Shown piece by piece: positions 59,853 through 64,000 of a stretch of 64,000 nucleotides of DNA (within the stretch, counting starts at the first letter, position 1; each line of letters opens with the position of its first letter). Position numbers and translations under genes: made by a program. The notes under the pieces were generated by a model. It did no database searches and was not told the DNA's origin. It saw only the letters and a program-made list of their open reading frames with translations. This DNA comes from Vairimorpha ceranae (lineage: Eukaryota; Microsporidia; Nosematidae), in contig NW_020169303.1 in NCBI RefSeq assembly GCF_000988165.1, positions 1-64,000 on the forward strand. Reading direction: 5' to 3'.

Positions 59853-60628
59853 TAATATTTTTAAAGTTTCTATTCCTCTGTTTGTTGCAGGATATACATT
59901 TTCAAAACATAATGATTTTATTCTTTATACTAGCTTACGCTATCTCATTTAAAAACTAGGCTTATATTTAATCAATACTAATTAATAAGCTTTTTTTTAT
60001 TTCAATTGTATGTATGTCTTAAAGTCATGTATGTGTGGTGATACCTACCATTATCACATTAATTTTGTTTACTTTTTGTTGATATCATTGAGTGTCTAAA
60101 AAAAATGTTTATGTTAAACAAACAAAACTATAAAAAAGTTGAATAAATAACACTGAATCCATGTTACCACCAAAACAAAATTGGAAACAGTCGTAAACCA
60201 TCACAGCCCAACATTAATAAATCTTCTTTACCTAAAACTTATATTAATATTATCCTTAGTTTTAAAAAGCAGACCCTAGAACCTTAAATGTGCTTGAGAC
60301 TTATCTAGCACCTGGCTGCATTCCTGATGTGTTCCCAAGTATGTTTTAAATGCAAAATTACATTCTTTTAATTAAAAATTTAATAACAAACATTTTATAA
60401 TCTAAATAATTGAATAAACTAAAGGAAAATGCATAGAAATATTGTGCTAATAAATGGAAAAAAATAAAGGAAAATGCAAAAAATATTGCGTCGTGCATAA
60501 AACAATAAACCTTACTCCTTTTCAATAAAAATTGAAATAGAATTTTACAATTTTAAAAAAAGAAGGGTTAAAAAATAAATATTCAGATTCAAACTTTTTA
60601 TAATATAGCAGACTACAATATTCCCTTC
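59853..60628. other. Gene-poor region with a possible coding fragment
   Basis: Around 60270-60345 a frame reads TLNVLETYLAPGCIPDVFPS, which is less AT-biased than its surroundings, but is short and broken. No gene recognised. TTCCCTT before the next ATG is noted there. Confidence 0.3.
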
Positions 60629-61072
60629 ATGCACAAAAACGAAATTGAAGAAATATTTATTAACGGAGATTATAAAAATATTTCAATAGACATTTTAAAG
60701 AAAGAATTAAAAATATACATCAGAAATAAGCCTTTATACATTAATGAAATTAGAAATTTTTTAAAAGAACACGATCAAAATTTATTTATTGAATATGGTT
60801 TATGTTTTAAATATAATCCCGGGGTTACTTGTGCTTTTGGAATAGAGCACGATACTTCCAAAGTAGATTTACAAACAACACATATAAAAATGTTTAAAAC
60901 ATTTAAGCCAATTTACAAACTAGACAAAGATATAAAAAAGGACACTAAAGCCAAATTACATGTAAAAAAAACTAGTAAAAAAGATCAAATCAAAAGATTT
61001 AAATCAAAAAAAGAAGAACGTGAATTAAACGATAAAAAAATTAAGGACATAAAGAAAAAGCTTAAAAATTAA
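60629..61072 (+). CDS. Small Lys-rich protein, unknown
   Basis: A 147-residue protein. The first 95 residues are acidic to neutral and contain YGLCFKYNPGVTCAFGIEHD, a motif that looks conserved but that I do not recognise. The last 45 residues are almost all Lys with Asp/Glu, suggesting a nucleolar or RNA-binding tail or coiled coil. The ATG directly follows TTCCCTTC, the strong local start motif. It ends 24 bases from the stop of the convergent DIM1 gene. Ribosome biogenesis would fit its neighbours (DIM1, UTP23), but this is only context. Confidence 0.65.
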   Translation: MHKNEIEEIFINGDYKNISIDILKKELKIYIRNKPLYINEIRNFLKEHDQNLFIEYGLCFKYNPGVTCAFGIEHDTSKVDLQTTHIKMFKTFKPIYKLDKDIKKDTKAKLHVKKTSKKDQIKRFKSKKEERELNDKKIKDIKKKLKN

Positions 61073-61096
61073 ATACTTTAATTTAAATTTGCATAT

Positions 61097-61933
61097 TTAA
61101 ATAAAATCTATATCATTTTTTTTAAATTCCAAATATAACTCTAAAAAATCGTCTGTATCCATTTTTGTTGCCCTTTTAGAACTAAAATCAAGATTTTGTA
61201 AAATTTCTTTAATTAATTTCTCTCCTTCATCTACCTCTAGTCGTTTTTTGGTTTTCAAAGTCTTCATAAACGTTGATCCTCTAAAATTAGCCAACAATGT
61301 CTTATTTTTCCTTAAAAAACAAATTTTTAGCAAAGCGTCAAAATCTTCGAAATTTATAACCGGTTTTGGAATTTTGGGTTCAATTCTAACAACTGCCGAT
61401 TCGACTTTAGGAGGTGGAACAAATGAGTTTTTTTTAATTTTAAGAATATGATCGACCTGCGCCAATAGTTGCACAGACACAGACAATCTACAATAGTCTT
61501 GTGATCCTGGCCTAGCAATAAGCCTATCAGCAAATTCTTTTTGGAACATTATATAAGCACACTTAAAATTATAAGTTAAAAGTTTAAATATAAAAGGACT
61601 ACTAATTTGGTATGGTAGATTACTTATACACATATCAAAATATGGAAAGTCGTGTTTCATGGCATCACCGATAAAAAGTTGAAATTTGTTAGCATATTCT
61701 CGATTTGCATTAATTTTTTTTACTAGTTCTGAAGCGAGTCTTGGGTCCATTTCATAACAAATAAGTTTTTTACATTTTGGTATCATTTTTAAAGTTAAGT
61801 TTCCTGTACCACCACCGATTTCTAAAATAACATCAGTTGGTTTTATTTTTGCTTTTTCAAGAATAGTATCTATAGCTCCCATGTTTTTTAAGATATGTTG
61901 TCCTAAGTCTTTATTGAATTTTGGGTTGACCAT
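61097..61933 (-). CDS. DIM1: 18S rRNA dimethyladenosine transferase
   Basis: A 278-residue KsgA/Dim1 enzyme. It makes the two adjacent dimethyladenosines near the 3' end of small-subunit rRNA. FNKDLGQHILKN is the family start, ILEIGGGTGNLTLKM the SAM loop, ICYEMDPRLA and DAMKHDFPYFDMCISNLPYQISSPF the remaining SAM and target-base motifs (NLPY). The C-terminal VPPPKVESAVVRIEP and FLRKNKTLLANF follow eukaryotic DIM1. The length is close to the usual 310-320. The start ATG at 61931-61933 follows TTATCC. UTP23, another small-subunit biogenesis factor, lies upstream on the same strand. Confidence 0.95.
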   Translation of the reverse strand: MVNPKFNKDLGQHILKNMGAIDTILEKAKIKPTDVILEIGGGTGNLTLKMIPKCKKLICYEMDPRLASELVKKINANREYANKFQLFIGDAMKHDFPYFDMCISNLPYQISSPFIFKLLTYNFKCAYIMFQKEFADRLIARPGSQDYCRLSVSVQLLAQVDHILKIKKNSFVPPPKVESAVVRIEPKIPKPVINFEDFDALLKICFLRKNKTLLANFRGSTFMKTLKTKKRLEVDEGEKLIKEILQNLDFSSKRATKMDTDDFLELYLEFKKNDIDFI

Positions 61934-62277
61934 GGATAAAAAATAAAATTTTATTAATGAGAAATGATACAGTTATAATTTCTATTAATATTATTTTTAA
62001 ACATAGACAATAAAATATGTTTATTATGATTTATTTTGTATAATCTTATAAGTGATACTACTTATGTTACTAATAAGCGAAGATTAAAAACGGTATAATA
62101 AAAAAAAAATAGTAAGAGTTAGAAGATATCTAAAATTATTCAATAAATTAATGACCAATTATTAAACAAATTGTTAGCAAAAACAACAATACAGTAAATG
62201 AAAAAATCAATATGTGCATAAATAACCAATATCAAATAATCCATTAAAATTTAAACATTCTTCAAATGTTAATTTTT
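61934..62277. other. AT-rich intergenic region
   Basis: Between the DIM1 start and the UTP23 stop. No gene or repeat recognised. Confidence 0.35.
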
Positions 62278-62898
62278 TCATTCACTATTTGTAGTTTCAC
62301 CATCCTCTGATACTTCTAAATCATCAACGTTTATTTCTTCAAATTCACCAGAATTTTCAGATACTTCCTGGCCGCCCTCCGCACCAAATATTTTTTCAAG
62401 TCTTTCTAATTCTTTAGGCGTGGCCTCATAGGTTGTATTTGACTTATTTATTAATTTTTCTGTATTCAAAAATAATCTTATCTGTCCCTTATTAAAATTA
62501 AGTAAAGGTACATCTTCTCTCTTCCTGTATTTATCCATAATTTCTTTATCTGATGTTCCTATTATATAATGATTCTTGTTAAATTTTCTAAACACAAAAG
62601 CGAGACATTTTAAAACATCATCTTTGTCTTTATGAGGACATTTAATCATCTCACAGTTATCACTTATGTCATTTTCATAATTTGGATTATAACTTTTATA
62701 TTTTTTTAATATGCATTTAGTAAAAAAAAGCTTGGGTTCACTTTTAAATATTTCTTTTAGATGTTTATATCTCTTAGAATATTTATTACAGTTATTAATA
62801 AACTTATCGTCTAAAATTATTTGGTACGGCGATCTAAACCCAAGTTTATTGAGAAGTTTTATACTTTTTTTGTTGGATTTATGGATTTTTTTTATCAT
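62278..62898 (-). CDS. UTP23: UTP23 small-subunit processome PIN-domain protein
   Basis: A 206-residue protein of the UTP23/FCF1 class, needed for early cleavages of pre-rRNA. LLNKLGFRSPYQIILDDKFI, then SEPKLFFTKCILKKY, NCEMIKCPHKDKDD and NHYIIGTSDKEIMDKYR follow the family's GFREPYQILLDGTF, TRCVLKEL, NCPH, HHYFVATQD layout. Cysteines 82, 87, 98 and His89 fit the UTP23 zinc knuckle rather than FCF1, whose catalytic acids are expected in the PIN domain. A basic N-terminus and a Glu-rich tail flank it. The ATG at 62896-62898 follows AACCCT. Confidence 0.85.
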   Translation of the reverse strand: MIKKIHKSNKKSIKLLNKLGFRSPYQIILDDKFINNCNKYSKRYKHLKEIFKSEPKLFFTKCILKKYKSYNPNYENDISDNCEMIKCPHKDKDDVLKCLAFVFRKFNKNHYIIGTSDKEIMDKYRKREDVPLLNFNKGQIRLFLNTEKLINKSNTTYEATPKELERLEKIFGAEGGQEVSENSGEFEEINVDDLEVSEDGETTNSE

Positions 62899-63377
62899 AG
62901 GGTTTTAAAATAAAAATAATTTTATGTAAATTGTTTAAATATGTGCTACTACTATTTATGCATAAATATAACAAGATTTGGCTGCAAGGATAATATTAAA
63001 AAGTTACTGTTATAAATAATGAGAATGTGTCAAATGATATAAAATTTTTATTTGAAAATATTCAATGTACACATTTAAGTAAATATGTACATTATTTAAT
63101 GCTATATACTTTAAGTAATTTTTTATGCCTGAAAGAATTGTTACTAAAAGCATAGATTTATTTATTTTAACATAGTTACATCACCAACACATCAAATTTA
63201 AATAGATTGTCTAAGATCTTCTCAACATAGTCAAGATGACGCAGACGTATGTCAACACGGGCGTTTAAGGGCAGATTGATAGCTACGACATAAATATCTT
63301 TAATGTTTATGTATGTAACTATAAAAGTGTAAATTATTTAATTAAACAACAAACATTGTAAAAATTTTTACCCATAA
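62899..63377. other. Intergenic region before aminopeptidase P
   Basis: Divergent promoter space. Around 63200-63270 the sequence is richer in G+C (GATGACGCAGACGTATGTCA, CACGGGCG) than its surroundings, but no RNA structure or coding frame was recognised. TTACCCATAA directly precedes the next ATG. Confidence 0.35.
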
Positions 63378-64000
63378 ATGGATAAATTACTTAAAGAGCA
63401 TAATCTTGGTGCATATCTGACAATAACAGCAGACGAGCATCTGAATGAATATTTAGGTGTGTCAGATCAAAGGGTAAAGTTTCTTACAGGATTTACGGGC
63501 TCTTTTGGAATAGCTGTAACCTGTGAAAAAAATGCATTGTTTACCGATTCAAGATATTTTATTCAAGCAAAAAATGAACTTAAAAATTATGAATTAAAAA
63601 AATATGGCATAGATTTATTGGATGAATACATAAATAGAAATATTTTAGTAAAAAGAGTAGGATTAAATCCTAGGCATTACTCTAAAAAATATATCACTGA
63701 ACTATCTGATAAACTAAAAAAATATGATATAGAAATAGTTTTTATACTTGAAGACCTTGTAGACAAATTATTTGAAAATAAACCAAAAAGGATTTTTAAT
63801 AAAATTTACTCTATAGAGAATTATACACTTAAATTTTTTTATAGGAAGAATTTTGAATATTTACAGTACAAAGGTGATTATAAAAAATTTATGATGTTTG
63901 ATTTACCTGATGATGCATTAATTTGTGGAAAAACATACACAGAGAAACTAGAAGAAGTAAGGAAGTTTATAAATGATGATGAAGAACTAATTATAACAGA
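63378..64000 (+). CDS. Xaa-Pro aminopeptidase P, 5' part (runs off window)
   Basis: The first 207 codons of an aminopeptidase P-type (M24) enzyme, open to the window end with no stop. MDKLLKEHNLGAYLTITADE, then EYLGVSDQRVKFLTGFTGSF and ALFTDSRYFIQAKNEL match the creatinase-like N-terminal domain, in which the family's DxH-xSEY, R-x-YLTGFSGSAG and LWTDGRYxxQAxxEL occur. This enzyme removes N-terminal residues before proline; the dinuclear metal site lies further downstream, outside the window. The ATG follows ACCCATAA. Confidence 0.92.
   Translation, partial: MDKLLKEHNLGAYLTITADEHLNEYLGVSDQRVKFLTGFTGSFGIAVTCEKNALFTDSRYFIQAKNELKNYELKKYGIDLLDEYINRNILVKRVGLNPRHYSKKYITELSDKLKKYDIEIVFILEDLVDKLFENKPKRIFNKIYSIENYTLKFFYRKNFEYLQYKGDYKKFMMFDLPDDALICGKTYTEKLEEVRKFINDDEELIIT

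Overview
The window is about 80% A+T with short, mostly intronless eukaryotic genes: Rab GTPases, NSF, histone H3, class I HDAC, 26S proteasome RPN1, PP2A, HECT and RING ligases, ribosomal proteins eS11/uS17 and eL27. Many proteins are clearly shorter than their yeast or animal homologues (ERO1, VPS13, TFIIS, OST-like membrane enzymes). About 30 of 44 start codons have a CCC (or longer C run) within roughly 20 bases upstream. This combination points to a microsporidian. An AT-rich Nosema/Vairimorpha-like lineage is possible, but that placement is inference. No rRNA or convincing tRNA gene was seen.

Layout. 1-3 kb is decayed: a TFIIIC subunit 5-like reading frame with three in-frame stops, an ATG-less frame, and one copy of a GC-richer dispersed element. 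3-8 kb holds minus-strand genes: C2H2 zinc finger, ATG15-like lipase, a large helical protein and a CDC25 phosphatase. 8-10.4 kb is gene-poor, with a third partial copy of the dispersed element. 10.4-24 kb carries a Rab1-like GTPase, a five-TM protein, SEC18, a TTC27/EMW1-like TPR protein, CCA1, HDAC, DOM34, NAD(P)HX dehydratase and a homeodomain protein. 24.8-27.6 kb is a cluster of three multi-TM proteins, two with RING-H2, with SLD5 between them. 28.4-48 kb is the densest part: TRM5, RPS11, UBC7, SEC59, Rab11-like, mini-VPS13, PP2A catalytic subunit, H3, mini-ERO1, KH protein, TFIIS, RPL27, PP2A B56, RPN1 and a second lipase. 48-55 kb has a degenerate USP10-like protein, a VMA21 candidate, an AZUL-HECT ligase, a dead gene and a FAM72 homologue. 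55-60.6 kb is gene-poor again, with the inverted copy of the dispersed element, a signal-peptide protein and possible transposase fossils. 60.6-64 kb has DIM1, UTP23 and the start of aminopeptidase P.

Functional themes. Protein turnover is well represented (UBC7, two RING-H2 membrane proteins, HECT, RPN1, and a USP10-like protein without an obvious catalytic cysteine). So are ER and membrane traffic (ERO1, SEC59, VMA21, two Rabs, SEC18, VPS13, lipases), translation and ribosome quality control (DOM34, TRM5, CCA1, DIM1, UTP23, ribosomal proteins), and cell-cycle or PP2A signalling (CDC25, PP2A-C and B56). Gene edges are tight in the dense part (3-nt and 8-nt convergent gaps, one 8-nt overlap).
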